Origin: Rhodovulum sp. P5
Lineage (GTDB): Bacteria > Pseudomonadota > Alphaproteobacteria > Rhodobacterales > Rhodobacteraceae
Direction of reading: 5' to 3'
Assembly (NCBI RefSeq): GCF_002079305.1
Contig: NZ_CP015039.1
Span: 2,315,501 to 2,379,500 of the forward strand
Length of the DNA stretch: 64,000 nucleotides
Made by a program: the position numbers and the translations under genes. The notes under the pieces are model-generated. The model searched no databases. It was given only the letters and a program-made list of their open reading frames with translations, and was not told the origin of the DNA. Positions 55,519 through 64,000 of the stretch are shown one piece after another. The number at the start of each line of letters is the position of its first letter. Position 1 is the stretch's first letter.

Positions 55519-58163
55519 CCGTCGGCCAGTCGCTTCAACTCGTAGATCAGCTCCAATGCCTGTTTCGGTGTCAGCTCGTCGGGATGCACCCCGGCGAGCT
55601 TTTCTTCGGCGGCTGACCGTCCCTTCGGCTGGGGTGGGGGCGGGGCAACCGCCCGGAAGAGCGGCAGATCGTCGATCAGCGCCTTTTGCGGCCGCCCGCT
55701 TTCCCGCTCCCCTTTTTCCAAGGCTTCCAGAACGACGCGGGCGCGCTCGACCACCGCATGGGGCAACCCGGCCAGTCGCGCGACCTGCACACCGTAAGAC
55801 CGGTCAGCCGCGCCCTGCCGGACCTCGTGCAGGAAGATCACGTCGCCTTCCCATTCCTTCACGGCCACGGTGGCGTTCTCCACACCCGTTAGCTTGTGCG
55901 CCAGCGCTGTCAGTTCGTGATAGTGGGTGGCGAACAGCGCGCGGCATCGGTTGACATCATGCAGGTGTTCCAGCGTGGCCCAGGCGATGGACAAACCGTC
56001 ATAGGTCGCCGTGCCGCGCCCGATTTCATCAAGGATCACCAGCGCCCGGTCGTCCGCCTGGTTCAGGATCGCGGCGGTCTCCACCATCTCGACCATGAAG
56101 GTCGACCGGCCGCGGGCCAGATCGTCCGACGCGCCCACCCGGCTGAAGATCTGCGACACCAACCCGATCCGGGCGCTGGCCGCGGGCACGTAACTGCCCG
56201 CCTGCGCCAAGAGCGCGACCAAGGCGTTCTGACGCAGGAAGGTGGACTTGCCCGCCATGTTGGGCCCGGTCAGCAACCAGATGGCCGCGCCGTCCGTCCC
56301 GTCTGCCAACCCGCAATCATTGGCGATGAACGGCCCGCCGCCCTGTTTTCGCAAGGCGCGTTCGACCACCGGGTGCCGCCCGCCCGTGATCTCGAACGCG
56401 CGGCTGTCTTCGACCATGGGTTCGCACCAGTCCTCGCCCCGCGCCAGATCGGCCAACGAAGCGGCAAGGTCGATCTCGGCCAGTGCGGCAGCGGCCTGTC
56501 CGACCGGACCCGCCCGATCCAGAATGGCCGTCTTCAGGCTGTCATAGAGCCGTTTTTCAATCTCCAGCGCCCGGTTCCCGGCATTCAGAATGCGGGTTTC
56601 CAGATCGGAAAGCTCCACCGTTGTAAAGCGCAGGGCGTTCGCCGTCGTTTGCCGGTGGATGAAGGTTTCGGACAGGGGCGGCGACAGCATCTTGTCGGCA
56701 TGGGTCGCCGTGACCTCGATGAAATAGCCCAGCACATTGTTGTGCTTGACCTTGAGAGAGGAGATCCCGGTTTCGCGGGCAAAGTCGGTCTGCATCGCGG
56801 CGATGACGCCGCGCCCCTCGTCCCGCAGCTTGCGCGCCTCATCAAGGTCTTCTTCATGACCCGGGGCGATGAACCCGCCGTCGCGCAGCATAAGCGGCGG
56901 CTCGGCCACCAGCGCGCGGTCCAGCAGATCCAGCAGATCGTCATGGCCTGTCAATGCCTCTGCCGCATCGCGGATCAACTCGGGCAGATCCCCGTGAAGC
57001 TGACCTTGAATCACGCCGGCCTGTGTCAGACCGTTCCGGATTGCGGCCAGATCGCGGGGGCCGCCCCGGTCCAGCGCAAGGCGTGACAGCGCGCGGTCCA
57101 TGTCGGGGCATTTTCGCAGGGCGCCGCGCAAGCTGTCGCACAGGCCGGTGTCCTCGACCAGGGCCCGGACCGCGGCCAACCGGCTGCGGATCATGCCCAG
57201 ATCCCGCGACGGGCTGGAAATCCGCCGTTCCAAAAGCCGCGCACCGGGGGCTGTCACCGTCCGGTCGATGGCATGGAGCAGGCTGCCCTCACGCCCGCCC
57301 GACAGGCTGGCCGTCAGTTCCAGGTTGCGCCGGGTTGCCGCGTCGATCTGCACGGTGCCGCCCGCGCTTTCCCGGACGGGCGGACGCAACAGCGGCAGTT
57401 TGCCCTTTTGCGTGATCTCAAGATAGTCGACCAGCGCCCCCATGGCCGACAGTTCCGCACGGGAAAACGCGCCGAACCCTTCCAGCGTGCCCACGCCGAA
57501 CACCGCACCCAGCCGTTTGACCGCCGATCCGCTGTCGAAACTGGCGCGGGACAGGGGGGTGAGGGACGCGCCGGCGTCCGTCACTGTATCGGTCCAATCG
57601 CTCTCGCTCGCCTCGGACAGCAAGACTTCGCGTGGGGCCAGCCGCGCCAGTTCCGGGCCAAGGCGCACCGGGGGGCAGTCCATCACGCGGAACGCACCGG
57701 TAGAGATATCGACCCAGGCCAACGCTCCTTCTCCCCGCAGCGCGGCGAAGGCGGCAAGGAAATTGTGGCGCCGCGCTTCCAGCAGCGAATCCTCGGTCAG
57801 CGTGCCGGGGGTGACCAGCCGGACGACATCGCGTTTCACGACCGACTTCGACCCGCGCTTTTTCGCCTCGGCCGGGTCCTCCATCTGTTCGCAGACGGCC
57901 ACGCGGAACCCCTTGCGGATCAGCGTCAGCAGATAGCTTTCGGCCGCATGGACCGGGACGCCGCACATCGGGATATCGGCGCCCTGATGCTTGCCGCGTT
58001 TGGTCAGCGCGATGTCCAGCGCTTCGGCGGCCGCTACCGCGTCGTCAAAGAACATCTCGTAGAAATCGCCCATCCGGTAGAACAGGAGCGCCTGCGGATG
58101 CGCGGCCTTGATCTCCAGATACTGCGCCATCATCGGCGTGACGGCTGCTGACCCTCCGCTCAC
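55515..58163 (-). CDS. mutS: DNA mismatch repair protein MutS
   Basis: MutS recognises mismatches. The 882-residue protein has the mismatch-contacting [11 protein letters not shown] near the N-terminus (Phe-x-Glu), connector and lever domains, and the ATPase with Walker [33 protein letters not shown], Walker [17 protein letters not shown] and THYHEL. Start at GTG 58163 with ATG codons ten residues later as alternatives. It is divergent from the malic enzyme gene. Confidence 0.97.
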   Translation of the reverse strand: MSGGSAAVTPMMAQYLEIKAAHPQALLFYRMGDFYEMFFDDAVAAAEALDIALTKRGKHQGADIPMCGVPVHAAESYLLTLIRKGFRVAVCEQMEDPAEAKKRGSKSVVKRDVVRLVTPGTLTEDSLLEARRHNFLAAFAALRGEGALAWVDISTGAFRVMDCPPVRLGPELARLAPREVLLSEASESDWTDTVTDAGASLTPLSRASFDSGSAVKRLGAVFGVGTLEGFGAFSRAELSAMGALVDYLEITQKGKLPLLRPPVRESAGGTVQIDAATRRNLELTASLSGGREGSLLHAIDRTVTAPGARLLERRISSPSRDLGMIRSRLAAVRALVEDTGLCDSLRGALRKCPDMDRALSRLALDRGGPRDLAAIRNGLTQAGVIQGQLHGDLPELIRDAAEALTGHDDLLDLLDRALVAEPPLMLRDGGFIAPGHEEDLDEARKLRDEGRGVIAAMQTDFARETGISSLKVKHNNVLGYFIEVTATHADKMLSPPLSETFIHRQTTANALRFTTVELSDLETRILNAGNRALEIEKRLYDSLKTAILDRAGPVGQAAAALAEIDLAASLADLARGEDWCEPMVEDSRAFEITGGRHPVVERALRKQGGGPFIANDCGLADGTDGAAIWLLTGPNMAGKSTFLRQNALVALLAQAGSYVPAASARIGLVSQIFSRVGASDDLARGRSTFMVEMVETAAILNQADDRALVILDEIGRGTATYDGLSIAWATLEHLHDVNRCRALFATHYHELTALAHKLTGVENATVAVKEWEGDVIFLHEVRQGAADRSYGVQVARLAGLPHAVVERARVVLEALEKGERESGRPQKALIDDLPLFRAVAPPPPQPKGRSAAEEKLAGVHPDELTPKQALELIYELKRLADG

Positions 58164-58298
58164 CCTTGCCCCCTGTTTCCCGTGGTCCCCGGACCTTACA
58201 AATCGCGCCCTCCGGCGAAAAGGTGGAAATCGGCGTCCTATTGAGGACCGCGGCGCACGGGGTTAAGACGCTCAAGTCGAGAGGAAGGGACCCGCGTC

Positions 58299-60557
58299 AT
58301 GGCCGACAATTCCAAGATCACGCCGGAAGAGGCGCTGAGCTATCACATCGAACCCGTTCCGGGGAAATACGAGATCGTGGCGTCGAAACCCATGACGACG
58401 CAACGGGACCTCAGCCTTGCCTACAGTCCGGGCGTCGCGGTTCCGGTACAGGCCATCGCAGACGCGCCGGAAGCCGCCTATGACTACACCTGCAAGGGCA
58501 ACATGGTGGCCGTGATTTCGAACGGCACGGCGATCCTGGGGCTGGGCAATCTGGGGGCCTTGGCCTCCAAGCCTGTGATGGAGGGCAAATCGGTCCTCTT
58601 CAAACGCTTCGCCGACGTCAACGCCATCGACATCGAACTGGATACCGAGGATCCGGAAGAGATCATCAAGGCGGTCAAGCTGATGGGGCCGACCTTCGGC
58701 GGGATCAACCTAGAAGACATCAAGGCGCCGGAATGCTTCATCATCGAACAGCGCCTGAAAGAAGAGATGGACATCCCCGTCTTCCACGACGACCAGCACG
58801 GCACCGCCGTGATCTGTGCGGCGGGGCTGATCAACGCGCTGCATATCTCGGGCAAGAAGATCGAGGATTGCAGGATCGTGCTGAACGGGGCCGGGGCCGC
58901 CGGGATCGCCTGTCTTGAACTGATCAAGGCGATGGGCGCCAAGCATGAAAACTGCATCGCCTGCGATTCCAAGGGCGTGATCTACCAGGGTCGCACCGAG
59001 GGCATGAACCAGTGGAAATCGGCCCATGCCGTCCCGACCGAGGCGCGCACGCTGGAAGACGCGATGAAGGGGGCCGACGTCTTTCTTGGCGTCAGCGTGA
59101 AGGATGCCGTCACGCCCGAGATGGTGACCAGCATGGGCGAAAGCCCGGTGATCTTTGCCATGGCCAACCCCGATCCGGAAATCACCCCCGAAGACGCACA
59201 GCGCGTGCGGGCCGATGCCATCGTGGCCACGGGGCGCAGCGACTATCCCAACCAGGTGAACAACGTTCTTGGCTTTCCCTATCTCTTCCGTGGGGCGCTG
59301 GATATTCACGCCCGTGCCATCAATGACGAGATGAAGATCGCCTGTGCCCAGGCGCTGGCCGACCTGGCGCGCGAGGACGTGCCGGACGAAGTCGCCATGG
59401 CCTATGGCAAGAAACTGTCCTTTGGGCGGGACTACATCATCCCCACGCCCTTCGATCCCCGGCTGATCTATACCATTCCGCCGGCGGTTGCCCGCGCGGG
59501 GATGGAAACCGGGGCGGCGCGTCGACCCATCGTCGACATGGACGGGTATGAACATCACCTCAAGGCGCGGATGGATCCCACGGCGTCGGTCCTGTCGGGG
59601 ATCGCGGCGCGCGCCAAGGCGGCGCAGGCGCGGATGATCTTTGCCGAGGGCGACGACGAACGCGTGTTGCGTGCCGCGGTCAGCTATCAGCGGTCGGGCT
59701 ATGGCAAGGCGCTGGTCGTGGGCCGCGAATCCGATGTCCGTGAAAAGCTGGAGCAGGCGGGCCTTGGCGATGCCTATCGCGAGCTTGAGGTCGTGAACGC
59801 CGCCAATTCCCGCCATCTGGAGGCGTACCGGTCCTTCCTGTACCAGCGCCTTCAGCGCAAGGGCTATGATACGCACGACATCAACCGTCTGGCGCAGCGC
59901 GACCGGCATGTCTTCTCGGCCCTGATGCTGGCGCATGGGCATGGCGATGCGCTGGTGACCGGCGCCACGCGAAAATCGGCCCATGTGCTGGAGCTGATCA
60001 ACCACGTCTTCGATGCCACCGCGCAGGACGGGGCCGTGGGTGTGACGGCGCTACTCAGCAAAGGGCGGATCGTCTTCATCGCCGACACGCTGGTGCATGA
60101 ATGGCCCGAGGAAGAGGATCTGGCCACCATCGCGGAACAGGCGGCGGGAGTGGCCCGCAGCCTGGGAATCGAGCCGCGGGTGGCCTTCCTGTCATTCTCG
60201 ACCTTCGGCTATCCGGTCAGCGAGCGCGCGATCAAGATGCACAAGGCGTCGGCGGCGCTGGACCGTCGCGGGGCGGATTTCGAATATGATGGCGAGATGA
60301 CCGTCGATGTCGCGCTGAACCCCACGGCGATGGCGAAATATCCGTTCTGCCGTCTGACGGGGCCGGCGAATGTGCTGGTGGTCCCGGCGCGGCATTCTGC
60401 CTCGATCTCGGTCAAGCTGATGCAGGAAATGGCCGGCGCCACGGTGATCGGCCCGATCCTTGCCGGCGTGGACAAGCCGATCCAGATCTGCGGGACGGTC
60501 TCCACGGTCAATGACATCCTGAACATGGCGCTTCTGGCGGCGTGTGAGGTCGGCTAG
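58299..60557 (+). CDS. maeB: NADP-dependent malic enzyme with phosphotransacetylase-like domain (MaeB)
   Basis: MaeB decarboxylates malate to pyruvate, giving NADPH. The 752-residue protein has an N-terminal malic enzyme (about 1-430: YSPGVAVPVQAI, VFHDDQHGTAVICAAGLINAL, NGAGAAGIACLEL) and a C-terminal phosphotransacetylase-like domain (about 440-752: MIFAEGDDERVLRAA..., EYDGEMTVDVALNP) that serves as a regulatory acetyl-CoA-binding unit. GAGGAAGG precedes the ATG. The stop shares one base with the next start. Confidence 0.96.
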   Translation: MADNSKITPEEALSYHIEPVPGKYEIVASKPMTTQRDLSLAYSPGVAVPVQAIADAPEAAYDYTCKGNMVAVISNGTAILGLGNLGALASKPVMEGKSVLFKRFADVNAIDIELDTEDPEEIIKAVKLMGPTFGGINLEDIKAPECFIIEQRLKEEMDIPVFHDDQHGTAVICAAGLINALHISGKKIEDCRIVLNGAGAAGIACLELIKAMGAKHENCIACDSKGVIYQGRTEGMNQWKSAHAVPTEARTLEDAMKGADVFLGVSVKDAVTPEMVTSMGESPVIFAMANPDPEITPEDAQRVRADAIVATGRSDYPNQVNNVLGFPYLFRGALDIHARAINDEMKIACAQALADLAREDVPDEVAMAYGKKLSFGRDYIIPTPFDPRLIYTIPPAVARAGMETGAARRPIVDMDGYEHHLKARMDPTASVLSGIAARAKAAQARMIFAEGDDERVLRAAVSYQRSGYGKALVVGRESDVREKLEQAGLGDAYRELEVVNAANSRHLEAYRSFLYQRLQRKGYDTHDINRLAQRDRHVFSALMLAHGHGDALVTGATRKSAHVLELINHVFDATAQDGAVGVTALLSKGRIVFIADTLVHEWPEEEDLATIAEQAAGVARSLGIEPRVAFLSFSTFGYPVSERAIKMHKASAALDRRGADFEYDGEMTVDVALNPTAMAKYPFCRLTGPANVLVVPARHSASISVKLMQEMAGATVIGPILAGVDKPIQICGTVSTVNDILNMALLAACEVG

Positions 60558-61438
60558 TGACGGTCTACTGCCTCGGCTCGATCAATGCGGACCATGTCTA
60601 TTCGGTGCCGCATCTGCCCGTGCCGGGGGAAACCATCGCGGCCCACGGCCTGACCCGCGGGCTGGGCGGGAAGGGGGCCAACCAGTCCGTCGCGGCCGCG
60701 CGTGCCGGGGCGGACGTCGTGCATATCGGCGCGGTCGGGCCCGATGGGGACTGGGCTGTCGCGCGGTTGGCAGGTTTCGGGATCGATACCGCGCCTGTCG
60801 CGGTGGTGGAGGATCCGACCGGTCACGCCATCATCAATGTCGGCGCCGATGGCGAAAATGCGATCGTGATCTATCCCGGCGCCAATCTGCGGCAGGGCGA
60901 CGCCCGGATCGCCGCGGCGCTGGCGCAGGCGGGGCCGGGCGATACGCTGCTGCTGCAGAACGAAACCTCCCACCAGGTGCAGGCGGCATGTCTTGCCGCG
61001 GCGCAGGGACTGCGTGTGATCTATTCCGCAGCGCCGTTCGATCTGGACGCCGTTGCATCCGTTCTGCCCCATGTGTCCCTTCTGGCCGTCAATGCGATCG
61101 AGGCCGCGCAGCTTGATGCCGCGTTTGGCGCGGCGCGTGGGGCCGAGGTGATCGTGACCGAGGGCGCGCAAGGGGCGTGCTGGCGGTTTGATGGTGGTGA
61201 GGTTCGCGTGCCGGCATTCCCGGTTCAGGCGGTCGACACGACCGGGGCCGGGGACTGTTTCATCGGTTCCGTCGCCGCTGCGCTAGACCGGGGTCTGGAT
61301 CGGGCGGGGGCCTTGCGTTTTGCCTCGGCTGCCGCGGCGCTTCAGGTCACACGGTTGGGGACCGCCGACGCGATCCCGTCTCGGACCGAGGTCGAAGCGT
61401 TTCTTGGCCGCGTTCAGGATCCGGCAAAGGGCGCCTGA
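60557..61438 (+). CDS. PfkB-family sugar kinase (ribokinase-like)
   Basis: The 293-residue protein has the PfkB signatures: [25 protein letters not shown] and [19 protein letters not shown] with the catalytic Asp. The glycine-rich N-terminal motif and LVVNAIEA-like segment ([13 protein letters not shown]) resemble ribokinase, so ribose is a plausible substrate. No ribose transporter or rbsD is close. GTG start overlaps the maeB stop by one base; its last 25 bases overlap the convergent msrA gene. Confidence 0.85.
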   Translation: MTVYCLGSINADHVYSVPHLPVPGETIAAHGLTRGLGGKGANQSVAAARAGADVVHIGAVGPDGDWAVARLAGFGIDTAPVAVVEDPTGHAIINVGADGENAIVIYPGANLRQGDARIAAALAQAGPGDTLLLQNETSHQVQAACLAAAQGLRVIYSAAPFDLDAVASVLPHVSLLAVNAIEAAQLDAAFGAARGAEVIVTEGAQGACWRFDGGEVRVPAFPVQAVDTTGAGDCFIGSVAAALDRGLDRAGALRFASAAAALQVTRLGTADAIPSRTEVEAFLGRVQDPAKGA

Positions 61439-62079
61439 TTCCCCCACAACTGACGCACGCGCGCATCGCGCCCGCAGGCCTTGCGGTATTTCTTGTAAGC
61501 CTCTGCCTTGGATTGCGGCCCGAACCGGGTCAGCACCAGATCTGACTTCTTGTAATAGTCCTGATGGTACGCCTCGGCCGGATAGAAGGGCGCGGCGGGC
61601 AGGATCGGCGTGACGATGTCTTGCCCCAACGCGGTTTCGGCCTTTTGCAGTGCCGCTTCGGCAGCGGCCTTTTCGGCTGGATCAGAGACGAAAATGGCGG
61701 TTCGATAACTGTGCCCCCGGTCGCAGAACTGCCCGCCTGCGTCGGTCGGATCGACGGACCGGAAGAACAGCGTTACAAGCTGCGCATAGCTGACGCTGGC
61801 CGGATCATAGGTGATCTTCACGGCCTCGTAATGGCCGGTTCCGCCGCGCACCACCTGCTTGTAGGACGGGTCGGCGACGGTGCCGCCGGTAAAGCCCGAC
61901 ACGACCTCGGCCACGCCTTTCACCTTCTCGAAATCGGCTTCCACGCACCAGAAACAACCGCCCGCGACGATGGCGGTCTTCATCTCGGCCGCTTTTGCCT
62001 CGTGGCATTCCGCGGCGATGCCAAGCGCGATTGCGGCGATCAGAAGGGCGGGTTTGATGTCTTTCAGTGCGCGGATCAT
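61414..62079 (-). CDS. msrA: Peptide-methionine (S)-S-oxide reductase MsrA, exported form
   Basis: MsrA reduces methionine-S-sulfoxide in proteins. The 221-residue protein carries an N-terminal signal peptide ([20 protein letters not shown]) before the catalytic domain, so it should act in the periplasm. The active site is [17 protein letters not shown], followed by [23 protein letters not shown] and [18 protein letters not shown]; a Cys in YRKACGRD near the C-terminus can be the resolving residue. GGAGACC precedes the ATG. It converges with the sugar kinase. Confidence 0.94.
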   Translation of the reverse strand: MIRALKDIKPALLIAAIALGIAAECHEAKAAEMKTAIVAGGCFWCVEADFEKVKGVAEVVSGFTGGTVADPSYKQVVRGGTGHYEAVKITYDPASVSYAQLVTLFFRSVDPTDAGGQFCDRGHSYRTAIFVSDPAEKAAAEAALQKAETALGQDIVTPILPAAPFYPAEAYHQDYYKKSDLVLTRFGPQSKAEAYKKYRKACGRDARVRQLWGNQAPFAGS

Positions 62080-62220
62080 GGCAGGTCTCCTTTTGGATCA
62101 AAGCCTACGCCTGCGCGGGGAACACGCGGAACGCACAAGCCGGTGACCTCACGCAAATGGCACCGCGCGCGCGGGCCGATGGGTTTCCAGACGGACTGGG
62201 CATATCCCCTGCAAACGCGA

Positions 62221-62243
62221 ACAGCCCGGCATTGCCGGGCTGT
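62221..62243 (-). terminator. Hairpin after the FG-GAP protein gene
   Basis: ACAGCCCGGC-ATT-GCCGGGCTGT is a ten-pair perfect stem 32 bp past the stop. The T tract on the minus side is weak (TTCGCGTTTG). Confidence 0.6.
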
Positions 62244-62274
62244 CGCAAAGCGTTATTGGGCTTGGTGTGGAGTG

Positions 62275-63999
62275 TCAGACGATATCCCAGTCCAGCCCCA
62301 CATCGGCGATGACGTGATAGGTGGCGTCGCCGTCGTTCATTTCCCAATAGCTGACGCGGCCGGTGTCCTTGCGCCAGATCACGTCATCGGTGCCGTCGCC
62401 GTTCAGGTCGCCGATCCCTTCCACCGACCAGTCCGTGCCGGCCCACCCGATGGCGTGATAGGTTTCCTGCCCGTCATGCATTTCGAAATAGCCGACATGG
62501 CCGCTATCCTTGCGCCACAGGATGTCGTCGGTACCGTCGCCGTTCAGATCGCCGATGCCCTGCACCGACCAGTCCAGTCCGGCCCATCCGATGGCGTGAT
62601 AGGTTTCCTGCCCATCATGCATTTCGAAGTACCCGACATGACCGGCCGCCTTGCGCCACAAGATATCGTCGGTGCCATCGCCGTTCAGATCGCCGATCCC
62701 TTCCACCGACCAGTCGGTACCGGCCCATCCGATGGCGTGGTAGGTGTGGTTGCCGTTGTCCATCTCGAAATATCCGACATGACCGGCGGACTTGCGCCAG
62801 AGGATATCGTCGGTTCCGTCGCCGTTCAGGTCGCCGATCCCCTTGACGGTCCAGTCCGTGCCGGCCCATCCGATGGCGTGGTAGGTGTGGTTGCCGTTGT
62901 CCATCTCGAAATATCCGACATGGCCCGCGGACTTGCGCCAAAGGATGTCGCTGGTTCCGTCGCCGTTCAGGTCGCCCTTGCCTTCGACAGACCAGTCCGT
63001 CCCGGCCCAGCCCATCGCGTGATAGGTCTGATGGCCATCGTTCATCTGCCAATAGCCCAGATGCCCGCTGCCCTTGCGCCACAGGATGTCACTGGTTCCG
63101 TCACCTTCGAAGTCGCTTGCGGCGGGTTTTTCCAACAGGGTGATCGTCGTGGTGTCGCCATCTTCCGACAGGCTGAACCGCTGGCCGGTATAGTTGCCCT
63201 CCAGCGTGATGGACCCGTCTGCCGTACCGTCGTTGTCGGTATCGATATAGAGGATTGCGGCGTCCTGCGAAAAATCGCTCGACGTGATCTCGACATCGAC
63301 ATCGCGGAACTCGATCCGGTCCTCGGCCGAGAAGTCGGTGATCGTATCGCCCAGAAGTCCGCCGGCCGACATCGTGAAGAACGTGTCGCTTCCCGCTCCG
63401 CCGGTCATCCGGTCCTCGCCAAGGCCGCCGGCGATCTCGTCATCCCCGGCGCCCGCGTCGATCGTGTCGTTCTGCGCGGTGGTAGAGTTGTTCCGGATGT
63501 AGTTGTCGAGATCGAGGTCGAGCCCACGCCACTGTTCCAGTGCGGCCTCGACATCAAGCGGTGCGTTGGTGAAGTCGTAGACGGCCAGAAGGGTGGCCTC
63601 GTCATAGAAGGACAGCTTTGTCAGCGTGCCCTTCACATCGGCTGCCGTTTGCGGGCTGTCCTTGACGAAGGTGCCCTCCAGTTCGACGAACAGGCGGTTG
63701 CCTGTGATCGTCTCGAAGAAGGTCACCAGGAACTCGTCGGCATAGGTCACCGTCCCGTCAAGCTTGACGGCGTTTGTGGACGGCCCGACGTTGATCGCCT
63801 TGTCGTCGTAGTTGATGAAGATGTCCCCGCCGGTCGTCGGCGCGACGCTGGAACTCAGCGCGATCGGGATGCTGGTGAGCCCGGCGACCGTGCCCGACGT
63901 GTCGAACTCCCCGCCGAGAGAGAAGGCATCCGCGGCGCCATAGTCGACCTCGTAGCCCAGATCCTCCAGCGACCCGATGGTGATGGTACTCAGCGGCAT
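62275..63999 (-). CDS. Secreted calcium-binding protein with RTX and FG-GAP/VCBS repeats (5' end outside the window)
   Basis: The visible 574 residues are probably the C-terminal part of a longer protein, since the frame is open to the window edge and starts with LSTITIGSLEDLGYEVDYGAADAF, which resembles the end of a leishmanolysin-like (M8) metalloprotease domain. Next come a beta-rich domain with FINYDD (about 45-170), two or three RTX-type nonapeptides (GAGDDEIAGG, GLGEDRMTGGAGSDTF; 183-207), a linker, and six 47-residue FG-GAP/VCBS-like repeats (304-574) with calcium motifs DLNGDGTDD. RTX repeats suggest type I secretion. The peptidase function is inferred. Confidence 0.82.
   Translation of the reverse strand: MPLSTITIGSLEDLGYEVDYGAADAFSLGGEFDTSGTVAGLTSIPIALSSSVAPTTGGDIFINYDDKAINVGPSTNAVKLDGTVTYADEFLVTFFETITGNRLFVELEGTFVKDSPQTAADVKGTLTKLSFYDEATLLAVYDFTNAPLDVEAALEQWRGLDLDLDNYIRNNSTTAQNDTIDAGAGDDEIAGGLGEDRMTGGAGSDTFFTMSAGGLLGDTITDFSAEDRIEFRDVDVEITSSDFSQDAAILYIDTDNDGTADGSITLEGNYTGQRFSLSEDGDTTTITLLEKPAASDFEGDGTSDILWRKGSGHLGYWQMNDGHQTYHAMGWAGTDWSVEGKGDLNGDGTSDILWRKSAGHVGYFEMDNGNHTYHAIGWAGTDWTVKGIGDLNGDGTDDILWRKSAGHVGYFEMDNGNHTYHAIGWAGTDWSVEGIGDLNGDGTDDILWRKAAGHVGYFEMHDGQETYHAIGWAGLDWSVQGIGDLNGDGTDDILWRKDSGHVGYFEMHDGQETYHAIGWAGTDWSVEGIGDLNGDGTDDVIWRKDTGRVSYWEMNDGDATYHVIADVGLDWDIV
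62278..63090 (-). repeat. Six tandem 141-bp units coding for FG-GAP repeats
   Basis: Units begin at residues 304, 351, 398, 445, 492 and 539 (D-I-L-W-R-K; the last D-V-I-W-R-K and 36 residues long). The pattern is GHVGYFEM, TYHAIGWAG, DWSVEGIGDLNGDGTDD. Neighbouring units are close to identical in DNA as well, which points to recent duplication or gene conversion. Confidence 0.9.
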
Positions 64000-64000
64000 G

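Overview
The window is a chromosomal segment from a GC-rich alphaproteobacterium of the Rhodobacterales (Rhodobacteraceae/Roseobacteraceae). The evidence is the RegB/SenC/RegA redox regulatory locus, a VPLPA-CTERM secreted protein, HemJ instead of HemG/HemY-type oxidases, AddAB instead of RecBCD, and the gene order maf-aroE-coaE-dnaQ / secB / hemJ-rho-mnmE-mnmG-rsmG-parA-parB that surrounds the replication origin in this class. The species cannot be named from the sequence alone.

Positions 1-8700 are accessory DNA. A type II-C CRISPR-Cas locus comes first: an array with 21 complete identical 36-nt repeats that runs off the left edge, then cas2, cas1 and cas9 on the minus strand. A divergent tracrRNA (about 6091-6172) lies just upstream of cas9 and ends in a terminator hairpin with a UACG loop. 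It is followed by a decayed SRAP (YedK/HMCES-like) gene, an IS66 remnant that kept tnpA, tnpB and one end but lost tnpC, and a small relic of a second, type I-C-like CRISPR array into which the IS66 end abuts. A tRNA-Thr(CGT) gene, its 3' end facing this region, separates it from the core genome.

Positions 8838-43468 are mostly housekeeping genes in tight operons: hemD/mitofilin/hemY-like; tsaD-gpsA-yciI-EVE; a HAD phosphatase; an MBL-fold hydrolase; DUF2853; a stand-alone divergent trpB; ahcY; a VPLPA-CTERM protein; HD hydrolase-GNAT; regA-senC divergent from regB; a PAS-domain gene broken by one missing base behind a perfect CtrA box; tsaE-amgK-murU-addB-addA-trxA; hslVU; smr-timA; fxsA; secB; and maf-aroE-coaE-dnaQ.

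The 434-bp gap between maf and hemJ (43469-43902) is the best candidate for the chromosomal replication origin, with DnaA-box-like sites, an AT-rich core and conserved flanking genes. To its right come hemJ, rho, mnmE, mnmG, rsmG, parA and parB, with two perfect 16-bp parS sites at the start of mnmG and of rsmG. Then follow hemW-rdgB-rph (minus), hrcA-grpE, mutS, a MaeB-type malic enzyme, a PfkB sugar kinase, periplasmic msrA, and the C-terminal part of a secreted calcium-binding protein with six near-identical 47-residue FG-GAP/VCBS-like repeats that runs off the right edge.

The observations most worth following are: a 22-column near-copy of the CRISPR repeat inside the cas9 coding sequence that could pair with the tracrRNA; the type I-C relic cut by IS66; the putative oriC; and a parS site that overlaps the mnmG start codon.
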